A stretch of 64,000 nt of DNA. It comes from Herminiimonas arsenitoxidans. Lineage in GTDB: Bacteria > Pseudomonadota > Gammaproteobacteria > Burkholderiales > Burkholderiaceae_D. Made by a program: the position numbers and the translations under genes. Shown here piece after piece: positions 19,008 to 28,475 of this stretch. The notes beneath the pieces were generated by a model. It saw only the letters and a program-made list of their open reading frames with translations, made no database searches and was not told where the DNA came from. The DNA lies in NCBI RefSeq assembly GCF_900130075.1, contig NZ_LT671418.1, positions 186,001 to 250,000 on the forward strand, in the 5' to 3' direction. Within the stretch, counting starts at the first letter, position 1; each line of letters starts with the position of its first letter.

Positions 19008-19307
19008 ATGGAGTCGAAAGTAGATAGCGTTAATCACGATTTGAAAACCTTGTCCAAGGATGCAAAGGAATTGGCACATGAGGCTAAGGAACTAGCGCTA
19101 CATAAATCGGGTGAGATGAGCAAGAAATACGTAGAATTCCTTGATACTGCATTGACTAAGGCAAAAGAAATGCCTTCCGTCGCAGCGAAAAAAACCAAGG
19201 AAGTAGCTGTCACAACGGACGATTTTGTAAATCAAAATCCGTGGCGTGCAGTGACCATCTCGGCCGGTCTTGGCCTAGTGCTAGGTTTTTTGTTTTCCAG
19301 AAAATAA
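19008..19307 (+). CDS. DUF883 family protein (ElaB/YqjD-like)
   Basis: 99 residues: an amphipathic Lys/Glu/Ala-rich helical front (about 1-72) and a C-terminal membrane anchor NPWRAVTISAGLGLVLGFLF (about 77-96), the hallmark of ElaB/YqjD/YgaM proteins. In E. coli these tail-anchored proteins bind ribosomes at the inner membrane in stationary phase and depend on RpoS. An AGGAG site 7 bases upstream supports the start. It follows the DUF2383 gene and ends before a bidirectional terminator. RpoS control is plausible, since rpoS is encoded 9 kb away, but is not visible in the sequence. Confidence 0.9.
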   Translation: MESKVDSVNHDLKTLSKDAKELAHEAKELALHKSGEMSKKYVEFLDTALTKAKEMPSVAAKKTKEVAVTTDDFVNQNPWRAVTISAGLGLVLGFLFSRK

Positions 19308-19349
19308 ATGGACGTTTGAATCGTCCGAATCTGGTTTGATATAACGATC

Positions 19350-19398
19350 ATCCTGTACCGAAGCATGCGATTACGCTGCCTTCGTACAGGATTTTTTA
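19350..19398. terminator. terminator between DUF883 and the GGDEF gene
   Basis: ATCCTGTACCGAAG (19350-19363) pairs, with one bulged base, to CTTCGTACAGGAT (19380-19392), followed by TTTTTT. It terminates the rightward pair; the leftward GGDEF gene ends just beyond it at 19414. Confidence 0.75.
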
Positions 19399-19413
19399 TG
19401 GGCGCTGGTTTTT

Positions 19414-22215
19414 CTAGTCGACTGCAGGTGGGTAAAACGTTTTCTTGGTATTGACTGTACTGCTTTGTACGTAACCTATGCCTACGCTTTTCAACTTGTT
19501 CAGAGTCGCTTCATCATCTACGTTGGGTGCGATTGTTTTGATACCCATCACATTGCTAATGTGTTGTATCGCCTCTATCTTGGCAAAATCGACCGGGTCG
19601 CTCTCCATGCCTTTGATGTAGCTGCCATCAATCTTCAAGAAGTCCACATCGAGATGTTTGAGATAGGCGAATGAGGACATGCCGCTGCCGAAATCATCCA
19701 ATGCAAAGCGGCAACCAAGTGGCTTCAATGTATCGATAAAACTCAACGCACGCGTTAGGTTGGTGATAGCGGTTGTTTCTGCCATCGCAAAACAAATCGA
19801 GTCATAAGGCAGTGCAAAGTGTATGAATTGTTCGCGTACAAAGTCGACGAAGCTTTCATCGTCGAGTGAGGTACCAGATATTTTGATCAGAAGAACATGC
19901 AGGCTGCTGCCATCCGATTTCAATACGGCAGCTGCTTGTCGTGCAAACACGGTACGTATTACCCAACGATCTATGGTTGGCATGAAGTGATAGCGCTCAG
20001 CCGCTGGGATGAAGGCCGAAGTTGGAATCAGCTTGCCGGAATCATCAGCCATGTAGAGACGTAATTCGTCAAAGAAGAAATCTTTCTTGCCAGGACGAAT
20101 GTTGACGATCTCATGCGAGAACAGGCGGAAGCTATCGTTTTCAAATGCTTTTTGAATACGCTCGTTCCATTTTATTTCACCTTGCTTGACCGCTGGCTGA
20201 TGATCTTCTGCGCGGTAGATATGAACGCGATTACGGCCAGTATCTTTTGCGACATAACATGCTGTATCCGCAGCGCTGAGTAAGTCCGGCAGGGACAAGG
20301 CATTACTGTTGAAGTTGACCAAGCCGATGCTGACGCCGATAGGGAAGATTTTGTCTTGCCAGACAAAATGGAAATCACAAATTGTTTGGCGCAATTTTTC
20401 GGCAATACGTACCGCTGATTCGGGCGTGCAGTTTTCAAGAAAGGCGCCGAACTCATCACCACCCAAACGCGCTAACGTATCACTGTCACGTACCAGCGGT
20501 TGCAGCAAGGCGGTGATTTGTCGCAGTAACTCATCGCCGGAACTATGACCGCAGGTGTCGTTGACGATCTTGAATTGATCCAGATCCATATACAACAGCG
20601 CATGTTGCTTGGTTTGGCGCCCAAGAGTATCGATCGCTACTTCCAAACGTCGTTCGAATTCACGACGGTTGAAGAGTCCGGTCAATGGATCGTGTGCCGC
20701 TTGATGCGATAGCTGGATAGCCAGCTTGCGCGAATCGCTGACATCGTGGAAAACCAGGACGACGCCGATGATCTCGCCTTCGCGATTGCGTATCGGTGCT
20801 GCTGAATCTTCGACTGCATATTCGATACCGTTGCGACTGAGTAGAACCGTGTCTTTAATCAGTTCCACATTGCTTTGCTGTTCGAATACCAGTTCCACCG
20901 GATTCGGCACCGGTTCGCGTGTGTGGCCGTTGATGATTTTGAATACGCGTGTGGATGGCAATCCTTCTGCTTCTGCTTTGGTCCAGCCAGTGAGTGACTC
21001 GGCGACTGGATTCATGTATTCGATATTGCCTAAATTGTCGGTGGTGATAACCGCATCGGCAATCGATTCCAATGTGACTTGCGCGCGTTCTTTCTCTGCG
21101 AACAGAATGGCTTTTGATTGTTCGCGTTCTGTTTCGTGTTGCTGCAGCGAGATCACCATGCTGTCGAATGCTTGCGCTAATTGGCTGATCTCTTCCTTGC
21201 CGTATTTGATGCCGGTACGCGCTTGCAGATTGCCAGCTGCGATTTGATCTGCGGTGCGAACTAGTGCTTTAACGCGACGCAAGATGATGACATCGCCAAC
21301 AAACCAGGCTGCAACTAGTGCGAGCAGCGCAATGATGGCCAGCGTAATCAGCTCCATCATCTGCAAATGGTTTGCAGGTGCGACGATGTCGTCGATAGGT
21401 ATGCCTATGCTGACCTTGAAGTTGGAAATATTGTTGGTACCGACTGGGGCGAATGCATGCAGTCGCGTAATACCATCAGAGTCGGTGAGGGCAGAAGTGC
21501 CGAAGCCAACTTTGATCATCACGTCGAATAGCGTTTGCGGTGTGCGCGTGCCTATCCATTTCTCGGGATTCGGTCGTCTGGCGATGATGGTGCCATTGCT
21601 GTCGGCAGTCACCAACACGGCACCAGCTGGCAATTCGATGTCGCTGACAAAGCGATCCAGCACGCTCAAATCGAGGGCTGCAAAGATAACTGATTGCACT
21701 TCGCCAGCGTTATTGAAAATCGGATAAGTCAGATTGATCGTGTGCTTGCGCGCTGTGCGGCCAAGAACATAATCACCAGCGGAGAATGTGCGGTTACGCA
21801 CTGCGCGCTGAAAATGTGGACGATCTCCCAGATTGATTTTTTCAGTCAGTGGCAGGGCGCTGCAGCTAACGTCACCATTCAATTGGATCAGACCGAAATT
21901 GACGTAGCCTTCATTCTTCTTAAGAATGGTTTCGAGGAACTGGCTGCAAGCCTTGGGGCTGCCGCGCAGCTCCGGTACGACGGACAGTACGGTGAGTAAT
22001 TGTCGTGCTCCTTCAATTGAGCGGGCTTCGCTGGTGGCGGCTAATTGCGTCAATTGCTGGAGGTTGTCTTCTGCCATGCGAACGGCTTGCTGGCGTTCCT
22101 TCCATGCGCCGTATACGGTCAAGATGACTGGAGGCACAATAGCGAGCAATACTAGGACCAGCAAGCGAACACGCAAGCTGTCGAAGTTGAACTGGGAAGG
22201 AAATATTTTTTTCAA
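19414..22215 (-). CDS. Cache-HAMP-PAS-GGDEF protein with degenerate EAL domain
   Basis: 933 residues. A first transmembrane helix (about 17-38) is followed by a periplasmic double-Cache-like sensor (about 40-280), a second transmembrane helix (about 285-310), HAMP (about 315-365), PAS (about 385-500) and GGDEF (about 515-680) with intact RLGGDEF and an RDSD I-site five residues ahead. The last domain (about 690-933) is EAL-like but altered: the ExLxR motif reads DELRLYM, so its Arg is Tyr, and the later AExxE-type loop reads APNVDD, losing a Glu. It is therefore likely a diguanylate cyclase with a non-catalytic EAL. The PP2C gene lies 198 bases upstream on the same strand. Confidence 0.93.
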   Translation of the reverse strand: MKKIFPSQFNFDSLRVRLLVLVLLAIVPPVILTVYGAWKERQQAVRMAEDNLQQLTQLAATSEARSIEGARQLLTVLSVVPELRGSPKACSQFLETILKKNEGYVNFGLIQLNGDVSCSALPLTEKINLGDRPHFQRAVRNRTFSAGDYVLGRTARKHTINLTYPIFNNAGEVQSVIFAALDLSVLDRFVSDIELPAGAVLVTADSNGTIIARRPNPEKWIGTRTPQTLFDVMIKVGFGTSALTDSDGITRLHAFAPVGTNNISNFKVSIGIPIDDIVAPANHLQMMELITLAIIALLALVAAWFVGDVIILRRVKALVRTADQIAAGNLQARTGIKYGKEEISQLAQAFDSMVISLQQHETEREQSKAILFAEKERAQVTLESIADAVITTDNLGNIEYMNPVAESLTGWTKAEAEGLPSTRVFKIINGHTREPVPNPVELVFEQQSNVELIKDTVLLSRNGIEYAVEDSAAPIRNREGEIIGVVLVFHDVSDSRKLAIQLSHQAAHDPLTGLFNRREFERRLEVAIDTLGRQTKQHALLYMDLDQFKIVNDTCGHSSGDELLRQITALLQPLVRDSDTLARLGGDEFGAFLENCTPESAVRIAEKLRQTICDFHFVWQDKIFPIGVSIGLVNFNSNALSLPDLLSAADTACYVAKDTGRNRVHIYRAEDHQPAVKQGEIKWNERIQKAFENDSFRLFSHEIVNIRPGKKDFFFDELRLYMADDSGKLIPTSAFIPAAERYHFMPTIDRWVIRTVFARQAAAVLKSDGSSLHVLLIKISGTSLDDESFVDFVREQFIHFALPYDSICFAMAETTAITNLTRALSFIDTLKPLGCRFALDDFGSGMSSFAYLKHLDVDFLKIDGSYIKGMESDPVDFAKIEAIQHISNVMGIKTIAPNVDDEATLNKLKSVGIGYVQSSTVNTKKTFYPPAVD

Positions 22216-22413
22216 TGCATGATCTTTTCAAATGGCGACGAAATGCGAGTGGCGCTGAAAAAATACTGGCTGATGATGCTTTTCAGCTGCCGCTTGATGC
22301 GTGGCGATGCAAGGTCTGCTGATTGTGTTTCACAATTAATCAGACCGTAACGGCTAGTAGTGGCTTCCGTCAAGCGGGTCATGCAGATTTTGAATCCGTC
22401 AGGCTTCAATTTG

Positions 22414-23220
22414 TCAGACTGCGCTTCGCATCTTCTTGATCGTATAGTCTTTGACTTCCTTGGTTGGCTTGACGAGCTTGACGATGGCCAGCGTGCAATT
22501 GTCTGCCTTGCTGCCGGTTGCGCGTTTGCGTGCGTTGGCGATCAGCATTTCTGATGCCTTGCGAGGGGTGTTCATCGCAATGGCAGCGCCTAATTCCGCA
22601 TCGCTGAAGTATTGCCACAGCCCGTCGGTACATAGGAGGAAGGAGTCGCCAACCTTCAAGCCGTCACGTCTGTTCACGCTGAGCTTGAATTCATTCGTGC
22701 TGCTGCCCAAGACGTTGACTAAGAGATTGGCCAGCAGGGGATCTTTTGCTTTTTCCTCGTCTAGCTTGTTTTCCGTCTTTAATTGTTCGCGATATGTGTG
22801 ATCTATGGTGCGCTTACTGCAGTTCGGTCCATCGAAGTAATAGAGACGGGAATCGCCCGCATGGGCCCAGATTGCACTGTTTTGTGGCGTGATGATCAGC
22901 AGGACGACAGTGCTATGCGGCTTCTTGTCGGAAGACATTGCAGACAGCTTGATAACGGTATCGGCTTCTTGCGCGATAGTCTGCAGTATGTCTTCTACTG
23001 TATCGGTGAGTGGGGAAAAACGTTCGAAAATCTGTTGCGCGCTACGCACAACTTGCTCTGCCGCCAATGCGCCGCCAGATAAACCGCCCATGCCGTCGGC
23101 AATGACGGCTAACATATAGCCAGGTGCTTTGGGCGCGCCGAACAATGCGGTTCTGTCTTGTTGTTCTTCGCGGTCACCGATATGCTGACCTGTTCCTGCT
23201 TGTATCTCGTATTGGCGCAT
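22414..23220 (-). CDS. PP2C-family serine/threonine protein phosphatase
   Basis: 268 residues with the metal-binding motifs of the PPM/PP2C fold: the REEQQDR stretch near the N terminus (about 19-25), AVIADGMGGLSGG (about 38-50), IWAHAGDSRLYYF (about 116-128) and LCTDGLWQYF (about 195-204). It should remove phosphate from Ser/Thr residues in a Mn/Mg-dependent way. Bacterial relatives often work with a Hanks-type kinase or a type VI secretion system, but neither is in this window. It precedes the Cache-GGDEF gene on the same strand, so a link to cyclic-di-GMP signalling is possible. Confidence 0.92.
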   Translation of the reverse strand: MRQYEIQAGTGQHIGDREEQQDRTALFGAPKAPGYMLAVIADGMGGLSGGALAAEQVVRSAQQIFERFSPLTDTVEDILQTIAQEADTVIKLSAMSSDKKPHSTVVLLIITPQNSAIWAHAGDSRLYYFDGPNCSKRTIDHTYREQLKTENKLDEEKAKDPLLANLLVNVLGSSTNEFKLSVNRRDGLKVGDSFLLCTDGLWQYFSDAELGAAIAMNTPRKASEMLIANARKRATGSKADNCTLAIVKLVKPTKEVKDYTIKKMRSAV

Positions 23221-23309
23221 GCGTCTTAGTGGATTAAACTTGCGGGTAGGAATCGTTGCGTTTGATTATTGCATGCACAGTCCGCAGGAAGTTAAATGAG
23301 AACCTTTAA

Positions 23310-23332
23310 AATTGTAAGAATTTTTTACAATT
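23310..23332. repeat. perfect inverted repeat between divergent genes (possible operator)
   Basis: AATTGTAA (23310-23317), a 7-base spacer, then TTACAATT (23325-23332). It lies in the 250-base region between the leftward PP2C gene and the rightward YdcH-like gene, about 90 bases upstream of the PP2C start. Arms of 8 with a helical-turn spacing suit a dimeric regulator; a weak hairpin is the alternative. Confidence 0.5.
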
Positions 23333-23469
23333 GGGTTTCGGCAGAATAAGTGGCATTAACTCAATAAATTCGATGGTGTCTTTGTGCTGAATGGCGATCA
23401 GCATTTTTTGTAAATACTTTGCTTTATATCGCTATGTAATTGGCTTACTCCATCGATAAAGATGACAAT

Positions 23470-23679
23470 ATGACTATGAACTCTCAGCACGATATTCTTT
23501 ACCAACGCATAGTCGAACTGGAAGTCGAGCATCGGGATCTGGATGCCGTGATCGAAACCTTGATTCATGATGGACGTCATGAGGAGTTACAATTGCGCCG
23601 TTTGAAAAAACGGAAATTGCAGCTGAAGGACAATATCACCTTGCTTAAAATGCAATTAATCCCGGATATCCCTGCATAA
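23470..23679 (+). CDS. YdcH-like small coiled-coil protein (DUF465)
   Basis: The frame is open from a TTG at 23440, but the ATG at 23470 is the better start, giving about 69 residues. The body is one long charged helix of the DUF465/YdcH kind, with HRDLDAVIETLIHD followed by the LKKRKLQLKDNI core. The family has no known biochemical role. A hairpin follows the stop, before the helicase gene. Confidence 0.78.
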   Translation: MTMNSQHDILYQRIVELEVEHRDLDAVIETLIHDGRHEELQLRRLKKRKLQLKDNITLLKMQLIPDIPA

Positions 23680-23692
23680 ACGGATTCCCTCA

Positions 23693-23716
23693 CTATGCAG
23701 ACCTTGTTCTGCATAG
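23693..23716 (+). terminator. hairpin after the YdcH-like gene
   Basis: CTATGCAG (23693-23700) and CTGCATAG (23709-23716) form a perfect stem with an 8-base loop; ATTTCTCT follows. This could be a weak terminator between the small gene and the helicase gene. Confidence 0.5.
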
Positions 23717-23753
23717 ATTTCTCTACCCTAACGCCTACTCCAAGATAGTTATT

Positions 23754-25763
23754 TTGATCGACGAACCTTCTGCATTGCCTGTACCCGCCACACACGATGC
23801 CGAGATCGATCAGCTGTTTGGTGTTAATAGCCCCTTAGGTCATGCGGTGGGTGCTTTTCGTCCGCGCCAGTCGCAGACCGAGATGGCCAAAGCTATTGCG
23901 CATGCGATTTCCAATCAAAGCACGCTGATCGCAGAAGCTGGCACCGGCACCGGCAAAACCTTTGCCTATCTGGTGCCAGCGCTGCTATGGGGTGGCAAGG
24001 TGATTGTTTCTACCGGTACTAAGAACTTGCAGGATCAGCTTTACTTGCGCGATATCCCTAGCGTGCGTAAAGCCTTGAACGCACCGGTTTCTGTCGCCTT
24101 GTTGAAAGGGCGCGCGAATTACGTTTGCCACTTCCATCTTGAGCGCACGCTGCAAAACGGTAGGCTGACATCGCGTGACGATGTAGGTTACTTGCGTGAA
24201 ATTTCACGCTTCATGAAAACCACGAGTTCAGGCGACAAGGCCGAACTGTCGAAAGTCCCGGAAACAGCTTTGGTGTGGAATCTGGTTACCTCGACCCGCG
24301 ATACTTGCATGGGCGCAGAGTGCCAGTACTACCAAGACTGCTTTGTGATGAAGGCGCGCAAGGAAGCGCAGCAGGCTGACGTGGTCGTCGTCAATCATCA
24401 TCTGTTCTTTGCCGATGTGGCATTGAAGGATACTGGCGTAGCCGAGTTGCTGCCTTCTGCCAATACGATTATTTTCGATGAGGCGCATCAGCTGCCGGAG
24501 ACTGCGACGCTATTTTTTGGCGAGACGATTTCGACCTCGCAAGTGCTGGAACTGTGCCGTGATGTGTTGGCAGAAGGTTTGTCGCATGCACGCGATGGTG
24601 CGGACTGGGCTGGTACGGTGACGCCGGTGGAGCGCGCAGCGCGTGATTTACGCCTCACATTCCCGCAAGACATCGTGCGTTTGTCGGTCAATCAGATCGC
24701 ACCATCCAGCGCGTTTTTCCCGGCGTTGGAAACCTTGAAGGAAGAGCTGGACAGCATGATCTCGGTTTTGCAAAAGCAAGCCGAACGTGCCGAGACTATC
24801 GAACAATGTCGTGTACGTGCCATCGAGCTGGCGACGCGACTGGACGCATGGAATAAGCCGAAAACCGAGGAAGTAATCATCGGGCAGGAGAGTGTGCTGT
24901 GGGTTGAAGCGTTTTCTTCCTCCTTGCAGTTACATCAAACACCGCTTTCGATTGCGCCCATCTTCAACAAGCAGCGCGAAGGCGTACCACGCACCTGGAT
25001 TTTCACTTCGGCCACATTGGCGGTGAAAAACGACTTCAATCATTACAGCGCGCAAATGGGTTTGTGGAATGAGCCTGCTCATTCGTGGCCGAGCCCGTTT
25101 GAATATGGCGAACAAGGCTTGCTGTATGTGCCGACCAGCTTGCCGCAACCGAATTCGCTCGATTACACCGATGCCGTGATCGATGCCGCCTTGCCGGTGA
25201 TTGAAGCTGCCGGCGGCGGTGCGTTCTTGTTGTGCACGACGATACGTGCGGTGAATCGCGCCGCTGAGCGTTTGCGTGAAGAATTCGAACGTCGCAAATT
25301 ACCGTTTCCACTGATGGTGCAAGGAGAAGCCGGGCGTACCGAATTGCTTGATCGATTCCGTGCTGCCGGCAATGCCGTGCTGATTGGTAGTCAGAGCTTC
25401 TGGGAAGGTGTCGATGTACGTGGTGATGCGCTTTCTGTCGTGATTATCGACAAATTGCCATTCTCACCACCGGACGATCCGGTGTTGGCCGCGCGTATCG
25501 AGGCGCTGGAGCGCAAAGGCATGAACGGTTTCATGCATCATCAGTTACCGGCGGCGATCATCAATTTGAAGCAGGGAGCGGGACGCCTGATTCGGGATGA
25601 AAGAGATAAGGGCGTGTTGATGATTTGTGATCCACGCCTGATCTCCAAGCCTTATGGCAAACGCATCTGGCAAAGCCTGCCGCCATTCAAGAGAACGCGA
25701 GAACTCAATGTGGTGCAAGAATTTTTTGCGTCGATAGACGCAGAGGCTAGTGCAGAAAAATAG
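23754..25763 (+). CDS. DinG/YoaA-type Fe-S ATP-dependent DNA helicase
   Basis: 669 residues of the XPD-like superfamily 2 helicase group. Walker A is AGTGTGKT (about 62-69) and Walker B is DEAH (about 242-245). Between them four Cys residues (one in NYVCHFH, then CMGAECQYYQDC) form the expected Fe-S cluster site. Motifs V-VI are in SFWEGVDVRGD and GAGRLIRDERD. The start is TTG; no better codon nearby keeps the N terminus. YoaA and DinG unwind DNA 5' to 3' and help in repair and R-loop removal. The E. coli dinG gene is LexA-controlled; I see no CTGT-N8-ACAG box just upstream here. It is transcribed before surE. Confidence 0.92.
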   Translation: MIDEPSALPVPATHDAEIDQLFGVNSPLGHAVGAFRPRQSQTEMAKAIAHAISNQSTLIAEAGTGTGKTFAYLVPALLWGGKVIVSTGTKNLQDQLYLRDIPSVRKALNAPVSVALLKGRANYVCHFHLERTLQNGRLTSRDDVGYLREISRFMKTTSSGDKAELSKVPETALVWNLVTSTRDTCMGAECQYYQDCFVMKARKEAQQADVVVVNHHLFFADVALKDTGVAELLPSANTIIFDEAHQLPETATLFFGETISTSQVLELCRDVLAEGLSHARDGADWAGTVTPVERAARDLRLTFPQDIVRLSVNQIAPSSAFFPALETLKEELDSMISVLQKQAERAETIEQCRVRAIELATRLDAWNKPKTEEVIIGQESVLWVEAFSSSLQLHQTPLSIAPIFNKQREGVPRTWIFTSATLAVKNDFNHYSAQMGLWNEPAHSWPSPFEYGEQGLLYVPTSLPQPNSLDYTDAVIDAALPVIEAAGGGAFLLCTTIRAVNRAAERLREEFERRKLPFPLMVQGEAGRTELLDRFRAAGNAVLIGSQSFWEGVDVRGDALSVVIIDKLPFSPPDDPVLAARIEALERKGMNGFMHHQLPAAIINLKQGAGRLIRDERDKGVLMICDPRLISKPYGKRIWQSLPPFKRTRELNVVQEFFASIDAEASAEK

Positions 25764-25886
25764 AAATTTCGCAGTGCTTTACCTCTCAAAAGATGAGAAG
25801 TCGAGCTTGTTGCTGGGGCAGATATTTATCTTGCGTGGCATGCAAGCTTATTCAGCATGCGGTCTTGCTTCAGGTAAAATTCATCT

Positions 25887-26624
25887 ATGAAAATCCTTAT
25901 CAGTAACGATGACGGCTACCTGGCGCCTGGGCTGATTGCTCTCGCCGATGCGATGGCAGCAATCGCAGACATCGTTGTCGTGGCACCAGACAGCAATCGT
26001 TCCGGCAGTTCCAATTCCCTCACACTTGATCGTCCGCTTTCTGTCTATCAGGCATCGAACGGGTTTTATTTCATCAACGGTACGCCATCCGATTGCGTGC
26101 ACATCGCACTGACCGGGATCATGTCATCGCCGCCTGACTTGATTGTTTCTGGCATTAATCAGGGACAAAACATGGGTGACGATACGCTGTATTCAGGGAC
26201 AGTGGCGGCGGCGACTGAAGGATTCTTGTTCGGAATTCCGTCGATTGCGTTTTCCCAAGTCAATAAAGGCTGGGCAGAAATCGATGCTGCGGCGCGTGTA
26301 GCACGCGATATTGTCGAACGACGCTTGGAGTCGTTTTCCAAACATTTCCTGCTTAACGTCAATATTCCCAATTTGCCTTACGAGCAACTGAAGCCAGCTG
26401 TTGCTACTCGTCTCGGCAAACGGCATCAATCGGAAGCCGTGATCAAGGCGCAAGATCCAAATGGTCGCGAGATATTCTGGATCGGCCCATGTGGTGGACA
26501 AAAGGATGCGGGCGAGGGAACTGATTTTCACGCGACAGCGTTAGGCCATGTCTCGATTACGCCATTGCAGATCGATCTGACGCATACAGCACAATTGGAA
26601 GCCTTGAAGAAGGTTTTGGCATGA
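25887..26624 (+). CDS. surE: 5'/3'-nucleotidase SurE
   Basis: 245 residues with the family start [15 protein letters not shown], where the two Asp residues bind the divalent metal, and the later [22 protein letters not shown] segment (about 89-110). It dephosphorylates nucleoside 5'- and 3'-monophosphates and exopolyphosphate and supports survival in stationary phase. Its stop overlaps the pcm start (ATGA), and the surE-pcm-nlpD-rpoS order is the classical proteobacterial stationary-phase cluster. Confidence 0.97.
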   Translation: MKILISNDDGYLAPGLIALADAMAAIADIVVVAPDSNRSGSSNSLTLDRPLSVYQASNGFYFINGTPSDCVHIALTGIMSSPPDLIVSGINQGQNMGDDTLYSGTVAAATEGFLFGIPSIAFSQVNKGWAEIDAAARVARDIVERRLESFSKHFLLNVNIPNLPYEQLKPAVATRLGKRHQSEAVIKAQDPNGREIFWIGPCGGQKDAGEGTDFHATALGHVSITPLQIDLTHTAQLEALKKVLA

Positions 26625-27508
26625 CCGATAAAAGCAAGCGCTTCCCGCTTTCACTCTCCTCCCTTGCAGAGAAGTCACCTCGTAACGGTACACGGAGCGA
26701 GGTAGGTCGTACTACCAGCACTACTTCAGGCAGAGTCGCCACACCGCAAACGGCCACACTGAATGCCTCGCAACATGGCAAACGTCCGGCAACCCCTGCG
26801 CGGGTCGTTGATGCGCCGCGCAAGGCTGGCACTACGCCAGTTCCAGCGGATAGGCCAACGCCGCTGGCGTCGGAAGCCGTGCGCAAGGCGATGGTGGCAC
26901 GTGTGGCGAAGCAAGGCGTGAAGGACAGTAAAGTGCTGGCGGCGATGGAAGCTGTGCAGCGCCATTTATTCATGGAGCCGGCGCTGGCAAGTCAGGCTTA
27001 TATCGATGCTTCGTTGCCAATTGGTTATCATCAGACGATTTCGCAGCCCTATATTGTGGCGAGAATGATAGAAGTGATGCGGAACAATAGTAACGGTGGT
27101 GTACTCAATCACGTGCTGGAAATCGGCACCGGTTGCGGTTATCAGGCTGCCGTGTTGTCCTTGGTCGCCAAGGAAGTGTATTCAATCGAACGCATCAAGG
27201 GTTTGCATGAGTTGGCGAAATCCAACTTGCGGCCTATGCGTGTGGCAAATATCCGCTTGCATTACGGAGATGGTATGCTTGGTCTGCCCCAAGCAGCACC
27301 GTTTGATGGCATCATTTTGGCTGCGGCTGGATTGGAAGTGCCGCAGGCTTTATTGGAACAAATGACTATAGGTGGGCGTTTGGTCGCCCCAGTTGGCGAG
27401 CGTCATCAGGTTTTGCAACTGATAGAACGCGTCAGCAAATTTGAATGGAAGAGTTCGACGCTGGAGGATTGCCATTTTGTGCCGCTCCGTCCAGGTACCG
27501 TAACTTAG
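26621..27508 (+). CDS. pcm: protein-L-isoaspartate O-methyltransferase with long N-terminal extension
   Basis: The enzyme methylates isoaspartyl residues in aged proteins to start their repair. The catalytic part (about 85-295) has the SAM motif [16 protein letters not shown] (about 166-181), the [10 protein letters not shown] stretch and the C-terminal GGRLVAPVG loop. Usual family members have about 210 residues; this one has about 85 extra N-terminal residues rich in Ser, Thr, Arg and Pro, with little predicted structure. The start overlaps the surE stop by four bases, so the extension is translated if this ATG is used. GTG or internal Met starts closer to the core cannot be excluded. Confidence 0.94.
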   Translation: MTDKSKRFPLSLSSLAEKSPRNGTRSEVGRTTSTTSGRVATPQTATLNASQHGKRPATPARVVDAPRKAGTTPVPADRPTPLASEAVRKAMVARVAKQGVKDSKVLAAMEAVQRHLFMEPALASQAYIDASLPIGYHQTISQPYIVARMIEVMRNNSNGGVLNHVLEIGTGCGYQAAVLSLVAKEVYSIERIKGLHELAKSNLRPMRVANIRLHYGDGMLGLPQAAPFDGIILAAAGLEVPQALLEQMTIGGRLVAPVGERHQVLQLIERVSKFEWKSSTLEDCHFVPLRPGTVT

Positions 27509-27548
27509 TCTCCAACTCACGAACATCGTTAAAGAACAATTGAACGTA

Positions 27549-28475
27549 ATGAGAATGAAAAAAATTCGACAGATATTTTTGATATCGCTGGTCGGTTTGC
27601 TCACCGCCTGCAGCACAACACACAATTCCGCCCCTGTCAGCGAGCGCAGGATAGGCGGTACCACTCCTTCCAAAGCAGCTGCTGAAGATCGTACGACTTA
27701 TACGGTGAAGAAGGGCGATACGCTATATCGCATCGCGCTGGATTTCGGTCAAAGCTACAGTGAAATTGTTGCCTGGAATAATCTCGCCAATCCAAACGAT
27801 ATCAAGGTAGGACAAGTCTTGCGTGTAGCCCCACCTGATGCAGCTTCCGCTCGCAGCGGTGGCGCACAAACCGGCGCTGTGGCAGTGTCCTCCGGCGTCG
27901 AAAGCCGGCCTCTGTCAGCTCCAGCCGCTAGCACAGCAAGTAATAAAAACACCCCTCGCGGAGAGAAGCGTCCTTACTCCGATAGCACGTTGGCAGAATT
28001 GCAGAAGCCAGACGGTGCCGTAGCGGCAGCGCCAGTAACTGCGCCAAAGGCGGCAACACCTGCTGAAAAAACGGTAGATGCTGCGCCTGCCACTGCTGCG
28101 GTAGATGATGACAGCGTAGCCTGGATGTGGCCGGCAGAAGGCAAGGTCATTGCTACTTTTGATGATGGCAAAAAAGGGATCGATATTGCAGGCAAGTCCG
28201 GGCAAGCAGTGATGGCTGCCGGTGCCGGTAAAGTCATGTACGCGGGTAGCGGCATACGCGGTTATGGCAATCTGGTTATCGTCAAGCACACTAGCAATTT
28301 GTTGTCCGCGTATGCGCATAACAAAGCGATACTCGTAAAAGAAGGTCAGAACGTCACTAAAGGACAAAAGATAGCGGAAATGGGCGATTCCGATTCCGAT
28401 GCGGTGAAGCTGCATTTCGAAATTCGCCAGCAAGGCAAGCCTGTTGATCCATCCAAATTTTTACCTAACCGCTAA
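27549..28475 (+). CDS. nlpD: NlpD-like lipoprotein with LysM and degenerate M23 domain
   Basis: The lipoprotein signal has the lipobox LTAC at about residue 20; starts at 27549 or 27555 are both possible. A LysM domain ([16 protein letters not shown] to KVGQVLRV) follows at about 52-96, then an Ala/Pro-rich linker, and a LytM/M23 domain (about 195-308). Where active M23 peptidases have a metal-binding His, this one reads KGIDIAGK, and the second site is also altered, as in NlpD and EnvC. It should therefore be an amidase activator at the septum, not a peptidase. Its stop shares a base with the rpoS start, so an rpoS promoter is likely to lie inside this gene. Confidence 0.93.
   Translation: MRMKKIRQIFLISLVGLLTACSTTHNSAPVSERRIGGTTPSKAAAEDRTTYTVKKGDTLYRIALDFGQSYSEIVAWNNLANPNDIKVGQVLRVAPPDAASARSGGAQTGAVAVSSGVESRPLSAPAASTASNKNTPRGEKRPYSDSTLAELQKPDGAVAAAPVTAPKAATPAEKTVDAAPATAAVDDDSVAWMWPAEGKVIATFDDGKKGIDIAGKSGQAVMAAGAGKVMYAGSGIRGYGNLVIVKHTSNLLSAYAHNKAILVKEGQNVTKGQKIAEMGDSDSDAVKLHFEIRQQGKPVDPSKFLPNR

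Noticed and set aside
23693..23753. LexA box ahead of the DinG-type helicase gene
   Set aside because: The palindrome there is CTATGCAG/CTGCATAG, which does not fit CTGT-N8-ACAG; it looks like a terminator stem.
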